The notes under the pieces were generated by a model, which was not told the origin of the DNA, ran no database searches, and was given only the letters and a program-made list of their open reading frames with translations. Positions 6,750 through 13,710 of a stretch of DNA of 16,260 nucleotides are shown here, one piece after another. Location of the stretch: contig DASUII010000336.1 in NCBI GenBank assembly GCA_036279835.1, positions 1-16,260 on the forward strand, in the 5' to 3' direction. Position 1 is the stretch's first letter. Each line of letters starts with the position of its first letter. This DNA is from GCA-003244245 sp036279835 (GTDB taxonomy: Bacteria > Actinomycetota > Actinomycetes > Mycobacteriales > Pseudonocardiaceae). The translations under genes were made by a program, and so were the position numbers.

Positions 6750-7726
6750 CCGCCAGGGACGTCGGCTTACCTGACCGGCACCCGGCGGTCGGGCTGCCCG
6801 AGCGGGTGACGATCTGGGAAGTCGGGGCGCGCGACGGTCTGCAGAACGAGCCAGCAGCGGTTCCCGTCGAGGTCAAGTCCGAGTTCCTGGCCCGGCTGGC
6901 CGGCGCGGGGTTGCGGGTCATCGAGGCGACCAGCTTCGCGCACCCCCGGTGGGTACCGCAGCTGGCCGACGCCACCGAGTTGCTCGAGCGGCTCACGCCC
7001 CGGGCCGGGGTGCGCTACCCCGTCTTGGTGCCCAACGAGCGCGGCCTGGATCGGGCGCTGGCGGCAGGCGTCACCGACATCGCGATCTTCGCCTCGGCCA
7101 CCGACAGCTTCGCGCGACGCAACCTCAACCGTGACCTCGAGGCGCAGTTCGCGATGTTCTCGCCGGTGCTGCGCCGGGCAGTGGCGCAGGGCCTCGGAGT
7201 GCGCGGTTACCTTTCGATGTGCTTCGGCGATCCGTGGGAGGGCGCCGTGGCCGTCGACCAGGTCGTCGGAGTCGGGTGCAGGCTGCTCGACCTGGGTTGC
7301 AACCAGCTCTCCCTGGGCGACACCATCGGGGTGGCCACCCCAGGGCACGTCATCGCGTTGCTCGACGGCTTCGCCCGCGCCGGCGTCCGGACCGATGTTC
7401 TCGCGGTGCACTTCCACGACACCTACGGCCAGGCGCTGTCCAACACCCTGGCCGCCCTGCGCGCCGGGGTGAGCTGCGTGGACTCCTCAGCCGGGGGGTT
7501 GGGTGGCTGCCCCTACGCCGAGTCGGCCACCGGCAACCTCGCCACCGAGGACCTGGTGTGGATGCTCGACGGCCTGGGTATCGAGCACGGGGTCGACCTC
7601 GACGCCCTGGTGCGGACCAGCCTCTGGATGGCCGACCAACTCGGCAGGCCCTCGCCATCCCGGGTGGTCACCGCCGTTGGCGGCGCTACGAGGACTCCGC
7701 CGCAGTCAGCAGGCTCAGCGGGGTAA
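6746..7726 (+). CDS. mvaB: Hydroxymethylglutaryl-CoA lyase
   Basis: This enzyme cleaves HMG-CoA to acetyl-CoA and acetoacetate, the last step of leucine degradation. The 326-aa protein is a TIM barrel of the HMGL-like family. Visible are VGARDGLQNE with Arg29-Asp30, SFAHPRWVPQLADA, the metal-binding pair HFH (His222, His224), and the Gly-rich catalytic loop GLGGCPYAESATGN with Cys255. All correspond to the human catalytic residues R41, D42, H233, H235 and C266. The length is normal. The start overlaps the PH-domain stop (ATGA), so the two are co-translated although no functional link is known. The TAA stop lies at the edge of a hairpin. The gene symbol is by family analogy; other acyl-CoA lyases of the superfamily are less likely. 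Confidence 0.94.
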   Translation: MTARDVGLPDRHPAVGLPERVTIWEVGARDGLQNEPAAVPVEVKSEFLARLAGAGLRVIEATSFAHPRWVPQLADATELLERLTPRAGVRYPVLVPNERGLDRALAAGVTDIAIFASATDSFARRNLNRDLEAQFAMFSPVLRRAVAQGLGVRGYLSMCFGDPWEGAVAVDQVVGVGCRLLDLGCNQLSLGDTIGVATPGHVIALLDGFARAGVRTDVLAVHFHDTYGQALSNTLAALRAGVSCVDSSAGGLGGCPYAESATGNLATEDLVWMLDGLGIEHGVDLDALVRTSLWMADQLGRPSPSRVVTAVGGATRTPPQSAGSAG

Positions 7727-7752
7727 AAGAGGTGCGAGTAACCCGCTGAGCC
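7712..7752. terminator. Hairpin between HMG-CoA lyase and carbonic anhydrase
   Basis: GGCTCAGCGGG (7712-7722) pairs perfectly with CCCGCTGAGCC (7742-7752) across a 19-nt loop that contains the lyase TAA stop (7724-7726). The carbonic anhydrase stop follows 38 bp later on the other strand, so it may end transcription from both sides. Confidence 0.65.
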
Positions 7753-7789
7753 GCTGAATGCGAACGCCCCTGAAGGGCCGGCTACCCCG

Positions 7790-8278
7790 TCACAAGACCT
7801 CGTTGAGCTTGCCGGTGGCGACGTCGAAGACGAAACCACGAATCTGGTCCTGGTGGGGAACGAACGGGCTCGCTTTGATCCGGGCAATCGACTGCCGGAC
7901 ATCCTCGTCGAGGTCTGGGAATGCCTCGGCGCCCCACGCCGGCTTGATCCCGGTCTCATCCTGAATCGACTTCTTGAACTGGTCGTCTGTGAAGGTGAGC
8001 ATTCCGCAGTCGGTGTGGTGGATGAGGATGATCTCCTGAGTACCGAGCAGCCGCTGGCTGATGGCCAGCGAGCGGATCTCGTCGTCGGTGATCACGCCTC
8101 CTGCGTTGCGGATGACGTGCGCCTCGCCTTCGTTGAGGCCCAGGATGCGGTAGACGTCAAGGCGCGCGTCCATGCAGGCGACGACGGCGACGTGCTTGCC
8201 GGGCGGCATGGGGAGTGGCCCGGAGAAGGTCTCGGCGTAGCGGGCGTTGTTGGCGAGTAGGTCATCGGTAACGGACAC
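7790..8278 (-). CDS. canA: Beta-carbonic anhydrase (Rv1284/CanA-like)
   Basis: This zinc enzyme interconverts CO2 and bicarbonate, supplying bicarbonate to carboxylases. The 162-aa protein aligns without gaps to my memory of M. tuberculosis Rv1284. It has zinc ligands Cys35, His88 and Cys91 with Asp37 of the CMDARLD motif, plus EGEAHVIRNAG, DDEIRSLAISQRLLGT, HHTDCGMLTF and the C-terminal RGFVFDVATGKLNEV. I chose the GTG at 8278 (MSVTDDLLANN) because AGGAG lies 5 nt upstream; the frame runs open far upstream but that part is GC-rich noise. A 221-bp leader region separates it from hisN on the same strand. The window does not show what regulates it. Confidence 0.95.
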   Translation of the reverse strand: MSVTDDLLANNARYAETFSGPLPMPPGKHVAVVACMDARLDVYRILGLNEGEAHVIRNAGGVITDDEIRSLAISQRLLGTQEIILIHHTDCGMLTFTDDQFKKSIQDETGIKPAWGAEAFPDLDEDVRQSIARIKASPFVPHQDQIRGFVFDVATGKLNEVL

Positions 8279-8499
8279 AGATTCTCCTGGTGTGCTGGGA
8301 TGAATTGGACACCGGGGGATCGGCCGCGCGGGGCGGGGAGGCCATGCGCCTACGCGCGACCTACCTACAGAACTGGTCGAAAGCGTGCATGCGCCGACTC
8401 GGCCAGAACTGCTCGAGGACAGCACGCCGCATGCATATATCCTTACCTGCCGATAGCTCGGCGGGCAAGAGCCGGTGAGGCGACCTCCGGTAGCCCCAA
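8279..8499 (-). promoter_or_regulatory. Leader/promoter region of the carbonic anhydrase gene
   Basis: This 221-bp gap carries the only clearly AT-rich patch nearby (GCATATATCC, ~8434-8443). On the minus strand TTGCCC lies 17 nt before TAAGGA, which runs into TATATG; this is a possible promoter about 150-165 nt before the GTG. Downstream of it, TGCATGCG (8386-8393) and CGCATGCA (8428-8435) form an 8-bp inverted repeat. A long structured leader is possible but unproven. Confidence 0.3.
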
Positions 8500-9285
8500 T
8501 CAGGACTGCAGCAGTGTTAACGCGGCGTCGTGTAGCAGCCCGTTGGATGACAGCGCTGTGCCGCCGTCGTATCGAGCGACCCCGTCGAGGTCGGTGAATC
8601 GACCACCGGCCTGCTGCACCAACACCTGGACGGCGGCTACATCCCAGGGGTTGACGATCGGTTCGGCGGCCAGATCGATCGCTCCCTCGGCGACCAGGCA
8701 GTGCTGCCAGAAGTCGCCGAAGGCCCGGCTCTCCCACGTTGCGTCCACCAGCGAGAGGTAAGACTTCCGGCTGCGGTGCTCCGTCCAACTGCCCAAGTCG
8801 GTAGTGGACAGGTAGGCGTCGGCGAGGTCACCGACCCCGGAGACCGTGATGGCCCGGCTGGTCCCGTCTGGATCTCGGGTGTGGGCACCCGCCTCCGTAG
8901 CTGCCCACCAGCGGCGCCGCAGTGCCGGTGCGCTGATCACCCCCACTGCCGGCGTGCCATCCTCGACGAGCGCGATGAGAGTGGCCCAGACCGGCACACC
9001 GCGCAGGAAGTTCTTCGTTCCGTCGATCGGGTCCAGCAGCCAGGCCCGACCGGCATCGCCAGACGGTCCGCCGCGCTCCTCACCGACCACCGCGTCGCGC
9101 GGCCGGTGGACCCGCAGCACCGCGCGGATCGCGTCCTCGACGGCGAGGTCAGCGTCGGTGACGGGGGTCCTGTCGGGTTTGGCCTCGACGCGCAGGTCCG
9201 CCGCGCCCGCCCGGTCCAACGTGATCCGGTCCGCGGAATCGGCCAGGGTCAGGGCCAGGGCGAGATCGCACGTATGGTCGGTCAT
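8500..9285 (-). CDS. hisN: Histidinol-phosphatase, inositol-monophosphatase fold (HisN)
   Basis: This 261-aa enzyme of the IMPase family probably dephosphorylates histidinol phosphate in histidine synthesis. The metal-site motifs are GEERGG with Glu69, DPIDGTKNF with Asp85 and Asp88, and NPWDVAA with Asp215. The stretch KPDRTPVTDADLAVE and the run LRGVPVWATLIALVEDG, ISAPALRRRWWAA resemble M. tuberculosis Rv3137, annotated as HisN. Inositol-1-phosphatase activity is the main alternative; the FLRGVPVW wording favours HisN. No other his genes are in the window. The ATG at 9285 has no obvious Shine-Dalgarno. It diverges from the OmpR-type regulator with only 37 bp between the starts. Confidence 0.88.
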   Translation of the reverse strand: MTDHTCDLALALTLADSADRITLDRAGAADLRVEAKPDRTPVTDADLAVEDAIRAVLRVHRPRDAVVGEERGGPSGDAGRAWLLDPIDGTKNFLRGVPVWATLIALVEDGTPAVGVISAPALRRRWWAATEAGAHTRDPDGTSRAITVSGVGDLADAYLSTTDLGSWTEHRSRKSYLSLVDATWESRAFGDFWQHCLVAEGAIDLAAEPIVNPWDVAAVQVLVQQAGGRFTDLDGVARYDGGTALSSNGLLHDAALTLLQS

Positions 9286-9310
9286 AGCAGCACAGGCTGC
9301 CAGGTCGCCC

Positions 9311-9325
9311 TAGTCTGATGGTGTG
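9311..9325 (+). promoter_or_regulatory. -10-like TAGTCT placed for a leaderless GTG start
   Basis: TAGTCT (9311-9316) fits TANNNT and lies 6 nt before the GTG at 9323. Transcription starting about 7 nt after the hexamer would begin at the start codon. No Shine-Dalgarno is present and no good -35 is seen. Confidence 0.5.
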
Positions 9326-9976
9326 CCCACTGTGCTGCTCGTCGAAGACGACACCGGCATCGCCGTGCCGCTGTCTCGCGCCCTGCAGCGGGAGGGCCAC
9401 GAGGTGGTGGTAGTCGGAGATGGCCACACCGCGCTGGCCCGCGCCAACGACGAGGAGGTCGACCTGCTGGTGCTCGACCTCGGGCTGCCGGGGATGGATG
9501 GGCTGGATGTCTGCCGCCGGCTGCGTCGGGTGCGCCCAGACGTCCCAGTGCTGATGCTTACCGCCCGGACCGATGAGGTGGACTTCGTCGTCGGGCTCGA
9601 CGCCGGCGCCAACGACTACGTCGCCAAGCCGTTCCGGTTGGCCGAGCTGCTCGCCCGAGTGCGCGCTCTGCTCCGCCGTAGCGTGCCCGACGCGCTGGAG
9701 GTGGGTGGGGTGCGGATGGATCTCGCCGGCCGCCGGGTGCTCATCGACGGTACTGAGGTCGGGCTGGCGAACAAGGAGTTCGAGCTTCTGCGGGTGCTGC
9801 TGTCCCGGGCCGGGCAAGTGGTCAGCCGGGACGAGATCCTGCGTGAGGTGTGGAAGGGTCTGGAGCTCAAGAACACCAAAACGCTGGATATGCACATGTC
9901 GTGGCTACGCCGCAAGATCGGTAGCAGTCGGATCGCGACCGTCCGGGGAGTCGGGTTTCGTTTCGATGCGCTGTAG
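9323..9976 (+). CDS. OmpR/PhoB-family response regulator
   Basis: This 217-aa two-component regulator binds DNA when phosphorylated by the kinase encoded next to it. The receiver domain (1-~115) shows the acidic pair Asp9-Asp10, the phospho-acceptor Asp52 (VLDLGLPG), Thr80 (LMLTAR) and Lys102 (VAKPF). The C-terminal winged helix (~125-217) shows LANKEFELLRVLLSRAGQVVSR, EILREVW, TLDMHMSWLRRKIG and RGVGFRF. All key residues are intact. GTG start at 9323, chosen because the product begins MPTVLLVEDD; it appears leaderless. The kinase gene follows after 31 bp, which contains its own -10-like hexamer. The target genes are unknown. Confidence 0.95.
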   Translation: MPTVLLVEDDTGIAVPLSRALQREGHEVVVVGDGHTALARANDEEVDLLVLDLGLPGMDGLDVCRRLRRVRPDVPVLMLTARTDEVDFVVGLDAGANDYVAKPFRLAELLARVRALLRRSVPDALEVGGVRMDLAGRRVLIDGTEVGLANKEFELLRVLLSRAGQVVSRDEILREVWKGLELKNTKTLDMHMSWLRRKIGSSRIATVRGVGFRFDAL

Positions 9977-9995
9977 AAATGTTCCATAACCGGCG

Positions 9996-10010
9996 TAGCG
10001 TTCCGTCGTG
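9996..10010 (+). promoter_or_regulatory. -10-like TAGCGT placed for a leaderless GTG start
   Basis: TAGCGT (9996-10001) is followed by 6 nt and the kinase GTG at 10008, the same geometry as for the regulator gene just upstream. It could give the kinase its own leaderless transcript besides read-through from the regulator. Confidence 0.45.
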
Positions 10011-11306
10011 CGGTGGAGGATCCTGCAGTCCACGCTGATCGCCGTAGCGATCACCGGGCTGGTGCTGGGCGGCCCGCTGGCGTTCGCCTCCTGGCGCCTG
10101 GTGGAACACGCCACGCGGGCCAACCTGCTGGCCCGGTTGGCTCAGGTGGTGGTCCGGCTGGACGATCCGAGTTCGCCGACGACGCCAAATCCGTGGACAC
10201 CTCTGGGTTCGATCGCCCGAGCGCTTCCCCCCGGCGGCCAGCTGGTGGTGGACTCACCGCGGACCGGCCATTCGGTGATTGGCGCCGACCCTGGTCCCGG
10301 TGCGGTGGTGGAGTCGTTGGCGCTGGGGCCGCGCGGCACCGTCCGGCTGGCGGTACCCGGCGGCGGGATGCGGGGCGATCAGCTACGAGCGGTCGCGGTG
10401 GTCGCCCTTCTCGTCGGGCTGTCGGTGGGGATCGGTGCAGCCGTCGCTACCGTCACTGCGCGGCGGTTGGCGGGGCCACTGGAGGACGTCGCCGACCGGG
10501 CCACCCGGCTGGGGATGGGAGATTTCCGCCCCGCGCCGGCCAGGCATGGCATCCCGGAGCTCGATCGGGTCGCGGACTTGCTGGACACCTCGGCGGCGGC
10601 GCTGGCCGAGCTCATCGCCCGGGAGCGCGACCTCGTCGGCGATGTGTCACACCAGCTGCGCAGCCGGCTGACCGCGCTGCTGCTACGACTCGATGAGTTG
10701 GCCGCTCACCCTGACCCCGATACCGCGGCGGAGGCGGAGGCGGCGCTGGAGCAAGCCGAACGGCTCGGTGCAGTGCTCGATGACCTGTTGCGAGCCACCG
10801 AGGAGGCCCGAGCCGCCACCGCCGAACCGGTGGAGCTGGCCGCACTGCTCGGCGAGGTGGTCGCCGACTGGCAGCCGCAGGCCGACGCCGACCGGCGGCC
10901 GCTGCGGCTGCGGGTAGCCGACGCGCTGGTCGCCCGGGTCACCCCGGGCCGGCTGCGCGAGGCGCTCGGAGTGCTGATCGACAACGCGCTGCGGCACGGC
11001 GCCGGGGTGGTGACTCTGTCCGCCCGGTGGACCGGAGTGGGACCGGATCGGATGGTCGTGGTGGAGGTCACCGACGGCGGTGAGGGGGTGCCCGAGGACC
11101 TGGCCGCACGCGTCTTCGACCGGGGGATCTCGGGTGCGTCCTCGACCGGCGTCGGGCTGGCGCTGGCCAGGGCGTTGGTCGAGGCCGACGGTGGACGCCT
11201 TGAGCTCAGTTCCGCGCGGCCGGCCAGATTCGCCGTGTACCTGCGGGTGCCGCGGGGCGAAGAGCTGCCCGGGCCCGCCCGGCCGGGTGCCGGTGTGGTG
11301 CGTTGA
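10008..11306 (+). CDS. Sensor histidine kinase
   Basis: This 432-aa membrane kinase pairs with the OmpR-type regulator upstream. Order: TM1 (~8-29), an extracellular sensor region of ~95 residues with a Pro-rich patch (SSPTTPNPWTP), TM2 (~126-150), a HAMP-like linker (RRLAGPLEDVADRATRLGMGDF), and a HisKA dimerisation helix with phospho-acceptor His215 in DVSHQLRSRLTALLLRLDEL. The ATPase domain follows: N box VLIDNALRH (322-330), G1 VTDGGEGVP (355-362) and G2 STGVGLALARALVEADGG. The usual Pro of the SHxLRTPL motif is Arg here (LRSRL), which occurs in some actinobacterial kinases. GTG start; no Shine-Dalgarno. The signal sensed cannot be read from the sequence. The gene ends just before a strong convergent hairpin. 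Confidence 0.94.
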   Translation: MRWRILQSTLIAVAITGLVLGGPLAFASWRLVEHATRANLLARLAQVVVRLDDPSSPTTPNPWTPLGSIARALPPGGQLVVDSPRTGHSVIGADPGPGAVVESLALGPRGTVRLAVPGGGMRGDQLRAVAVVALLVGLSVGIGAAVATVTARRLAGPLEDVADRATRLGMGDFRPAPARHGIPELDRVADLLDTSAAALAELIARERDLVGDVSHQLRSRLTALLLRLDELAAHPDPDTAAEAEAALEQAERLGAVLDDLLRATEEARAATAEPVELAALLGEVVADWQPQADADRRPLRLRVADALVARVTPGRLREALGVLIDNALRHGAGVVTLSARWTGVGPDRMVVVEVTDGGEGVPEDLAARVFDRGISGASSTGVGLALARALVEADGGRLELSSARPARFAVYLRVPRGEELPGPARPGAGVVR

Positions 11307-11308
11307 CT

Positions 11309-11344
11309 CCAGGTGTGCCGGCTCGTCAGACGACCGGCACCTGG
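11309..11344. terminator. Strong hairpin between histidine kinase and gtrA
   Basis: CCAGGTG (11309-11315) pairs with CACCTGG (11338-11344), CCGG with CCGG (11318-11321, 11334-11337) after a 2-nt bulge, and TCGT with ACGA around a CAG loop. The gtrA stop (11326-11328) is at the tip. It starts 3 bp after the kinase stop, so it is a likely shared terminator. Confidence 0.7.
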
Positions 11345-11835
11345 CGGCGTACGTTCTGGTCGGGGAAGACGTACCTGCGGAAGGCCCACCACCGGAAGAC
11401 CATCGCCACCAACGTTCCGATCACGTTGGCGCTGGCGAAGTCAGCGGCCTCCTGCGCGAGCAGGCTGACCGCCGGGACCTGCAGGTCCAGCACGTATCGT
11501 GAGACCCACAGCGGCGCAGCGTTGAGCACCAGTCCGATGCCGCAGACCAGGAAGAACAACGAGGCCTCGTGGCGCCGTTCCCGGCCGCCCCGGGTGCGGA
11601 AGGACCACTCCCGGTTGAGTACGTAGGACACGATCGTCGCCACCAGCACCGCAACGATCTTGGCGGTGACCGGTTTGGGCTCCAGCACCGTCGTCTTGAG
11701 CAGCGTGAACAGCGTGATGTCGACGATGTAGGTGATCCCCCCGACGAGGGCGAACTTCACCAGCTCGCGGTGCTGAACAGCGACGTCGCGGTAGGGCTGC
11801 GGGATCCGGATGAGCACCGCGTCGACCATGGACAC
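11326..11835 (-). CDS. GtrA-family membrane protein (Rv3277-like)
   Basis: This 169-aa protein of the GtrA/DPMS1-like family has four predicted membrane helices: FALVGGITYIVDITLFTLL, the IVAVLVATIVSYVLN segment, FFLVCGIGLVLNAAPLWVS, and FASANVIGTLVAMVFRWWAF with a final basic tail. The NREWSF motif after helix 2 is typical. GtrA proteins are thought to move lipid-linked sugars across the membrane or assist glycan modification. M. tuberculosis Rv3277 occupies the same place beside purK. I chose the GTG at 11835 (MSMVDAV, then RIPQPYR) because TACACT lies 6 nt upstream and homologues begin MVDA; the frame runs back to 11910 but that extension is not family-like. It diverges from purK. Confidence 0.85.
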   Translation of the reverse strand: MSMVDAVLIRIPQPYRDVAVQHRELVKFALVGGITYIVDITLFTLLKTTVLEPKPVTAKIVAVLVATIVSYVLNREWSFRTRGGRERRHEASLFFLVCGIGLVLNAAPLWVSRYVLDLQVPAVSLLAQEAADFASANVIGTLVAMVFRWWAFRRYVFPDQNVRRQVPVV

Positions 11836-11847
11836 GGCCGCAGTGTA
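11833..11847 (-). promoter_or_regulatory. -10-like TACACT placed for the leaderless gtrA GTG
   Basis: On the minus strand TACACT (11842-11847) is followed by 6 nt and GTG (11833-11835). There is no Shine-Dalgarno. This geometry decided the start chosen for gtrA. Confidence 0.5.
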
Positions 11848-11992
11848 CGGACCGTAGGTTGGAGCCCCGCGCACCGAGTTCCAGCTCTCAGGCTCGGCGA
11901 ACTCCACCACAGTGCTGTACCTGGTCGCTATGAGAGCGCTGCTGTGGAGCTCGGGAAGAGTAGGGCTGGTCGGGCCCGCAGCAGGTCTCGGA

Positions 11993-12010
11993 TAAGATCA
12001 GCAACTCGTG
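11993..12010 (+). promoter_or_regulatory. -10-like TAAGAT upstream of purK
   Basis: TAAGAT (11993-11998) lies 9 nt before the purK GTG at 12008. The mRNA would have a leader of only 2-3 nt. No Shine-Dalgarno is present in the gap. A -35 match is not obvious. Confidence 0.45.
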
Positions 12011-13216
12011 GACCTCCGTACCGGTTTGCCTGTCGTCGGCATGGTGGGTGCCGGGCAGCTGGCTCGGATGACCCACCAGGCCGCTGTGGCGCTTGGGCAG
12101 TCGCTGCGGGTGCTGGCCGCCGGTCCGGACGAACCGGCGGCGCTGGTGGCCACCGATGTGGTCCTTGGCCGGCACGATGATCTGGCCACGCTGCGACGGT
12201 TCGCCGAGGGCTGCGACGTGCTCACCTTCGACCATGAGCACGTTCCCACTGAGCACCTCCGGGCACTGGTTGCCGCGGGTGTTCGGGTGCATCCGGGGCC
12301 GGACGCGCTGCGCCATGCCCAGGACAAGCTGCTGATGCGCCGGACGCTGGCCGGGCTGGGCGTGCCGGTTCCGCCGTTTCGCGAAGTGACCCGGCCGCAG
12401 GACGCGGTGTCCTTCGGTGCCGAGCACGGCTGGCCCTGCGTGCTCAAGGCGGTCCGCGGCGGCTATGACGGGCGGGGTTTGTGGATGCTCAACACCCCGA
12501 CCGGCGCGCGGCGCGTGGTGGCCGAGCTGCTTGCCGCGGGTACGCCGTTGCTGGTCGAGCAATGTGTGGCGATGAGCAGGGAACTCGCCGTGCTGGTAGC
12601 CCGCTCACCATTAGGGCAGGGCGCGGTGTGGCCGGTGGTGCAGACGGTGCAGCGGGAGGGGATCTGCGTGGAGGTACTGGCCCCGGCGCCCGGCCTGGAC
12701 GCGGACCTCGCGCAAGCCGGCCAGCAGCTGGCCCTGCGGTTGGCGGCGACGCTGGACGTGGTCGGCGTGCTGGCCGTCGAACTGTTCGAACTGCCTTCTG
12801 GGCAGTTGCTGGTTAATGAGTTGGCGATGCGGCCGCACAACAGCGGGCACTGGACGATTGAGGGTGCCGCGACGTCCCAGTTCGAGCAGCACCTGCGCGC
12901 GGTGCTGGACTACCCGTTGGGGTCCACCGCACCACGCGCCCCAGCCTGTGCGATGGCCAACGTGCTGGGCGCCGACATCGCGCCGATGATGGGTATCGAT
13001 GAGCGACTGCACCATCTGATGGCTCGCTACCCGCAGGCGAAGGTGCACCTGTATGCGAAGCCGGAGCGACCCAGGCGCAAGATCGGGCACGTCACGGTTC
13101 TCGATGAGGCGCCGACGCCGGCGCGCAACGTGGCGGTCGCTTCGGCGGCGTTTCTGGCCACCGGGGCCTGGCCGGACGGGCACCCGGTGCACGAGCGGGG
13201 ACAGGAGACGGCGTGA
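12008..13216 (+). CDS. purK: N5-carboxyaminoimidazole ribonucleotide synthase
   Basis: PurK joins bicarbonate to AIR with ATP to make N5-CAIR in purine synthesis. The 402-aa ATP-grasp protein shows the N-terminal nucleotide-like fold VVGMVGAGQLARM, LTFDHEHVP (the actinobacterial form of the TFEFENV motif), an ATP-grasp core with PCVLKAVRGGYDGRG and LLVEQCVAMSRELAVLVARS, and the metal/ligand stretch VNELAMRPHNSGHWTIEGA. The C-terminus is normal. GTG start 9 nt after a TAAGAT hexamer. The gene overlaps purE by 4 bp (GTGA), giving coupled production of consecutive enzymes. The gtrA-purK-purE-fadE25 order matches M. tuberculosis Rv3277 to Rv3274c. The carbonic anhydrase in the window could supply its bicarbonate, but that link is general chemistry only. 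Confidence 0.96.
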   Translation: MDLRTGLPVVGMVGAGQLARMTHQAAVALGQSLRVLAAGPDEPAALVATDVVLGRHDDLATLRRFAEGCDVLTFDHEHVPTEHLRALVAAGVRVHPGPDALRHAQDKLLMRRTLAGLGVPVPPFREVTRPQDAVSFGAEHGWPCVLKAVRGGYDGRGLWMLNTPTGARRVVAELLAAGTPLLVEQCVAMSRELAVLVARSPLGQGAVWPVVQTVQREGICVEVLAPAPGLDADLAQAGQQLALRLAATLDVVGVLAVELFELPSGQLLVNELAMRPHNSGHWTIEGAATSQFEQHLRAVLDYPLGSTAPRAPACAMANVLGADIAPMMGIDERLHHLMARYPQAKVHLYAKPERPRRKIGHVTVLDEAPTPARNVAVASAAFLATGAWPDGHPVHERGQETA

Positions 13217-13704
13217 GTCTGGTCGGTGTGATCATGGGCAGTGACTCGGATTGGCAGGTGATGCGCGCTGCCGCGCAGGCTCTCGACGAGTTCGGGGTGG
13301 CCCACGAGGTGTCGGTGGTCTCCGCGCACCGCACCCCCGCGCGGATGTTCGACTATGCCCGCAACGCCGCAGGCCGGGGCCTGAAGGTGATCATCGCGGG
13401 GGCTGGCGGGGCGGCACACCTGCCCGGGATGGTGGCTTCGGCGACGGTGCTGCCGGTGATCGGGGTACCGGTACCGCTGGCGCACCTCGACGGGCTGGAC
13501 TCGCTGTTGTCCATCGTGCAGATGCCCGCCGGAGTGCCGGTCGCGACCGTGTCGGTCGGTGGCGCGCGCAACGCAGGCTTGCTAGCCGTCCGCATCCTCG
13601 CCGCCTCCGACCCCGCACTAGCCCACCAAATCGCCACCTTCCAGCAAGACCTAGCCCAACGGGTGCTAGACGCCGACGCCGCCCTCCGCGCCGCGCTGGA
13701 CTGA
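13213..13704 (+). CDS. purE: N5-carboxyaminoimidazole ribonucleotide mutase (class I PurE)
   Basis: PurE converts N5-CAIR, made by PurK, into CAIR. The 163-aa protein has the class I motifs GSDSDW (9-14), VSAHRTP with catalytic His39, and AGAGGAAHLPGM (62-73), followed by PVPLAHLDGLDSLLSIVQMP and VGGARNAGLLAVRILA. GTG start inside the purK stop overlap. The last ~45 codons change composition: four CTA Leu codons and three CAA Gln codons appear, rare in the rest of the gene. The stop is followed by 6 nt and then the dehydrogenase ATG in the same frame. Confidence 0.96.
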   Translation: MSLVGVIMGSDSDWQVMRAAAQALDEFGVAHEVSVVSAHRTPARMFDYARNAAGRGLKVIIAGAGGAAHLPGMVASATVLPVIGVPVPLAHLDGLDSLLSIVQMPAGVPVATVSVGGARNAGLLAVRILAASDPALAHQIATFQQDLAQRVLDADAALRAALD

Positions 13705-13710
13705 GCCGCC

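Noticed and set aside
8279..8788. N-terminal extension of the carbonic anhydrase frame
   Set aside because: Arg/Ser-rich, crosses into hisN antisense, and the homologue-like start at 8278 has a good ribosome site.
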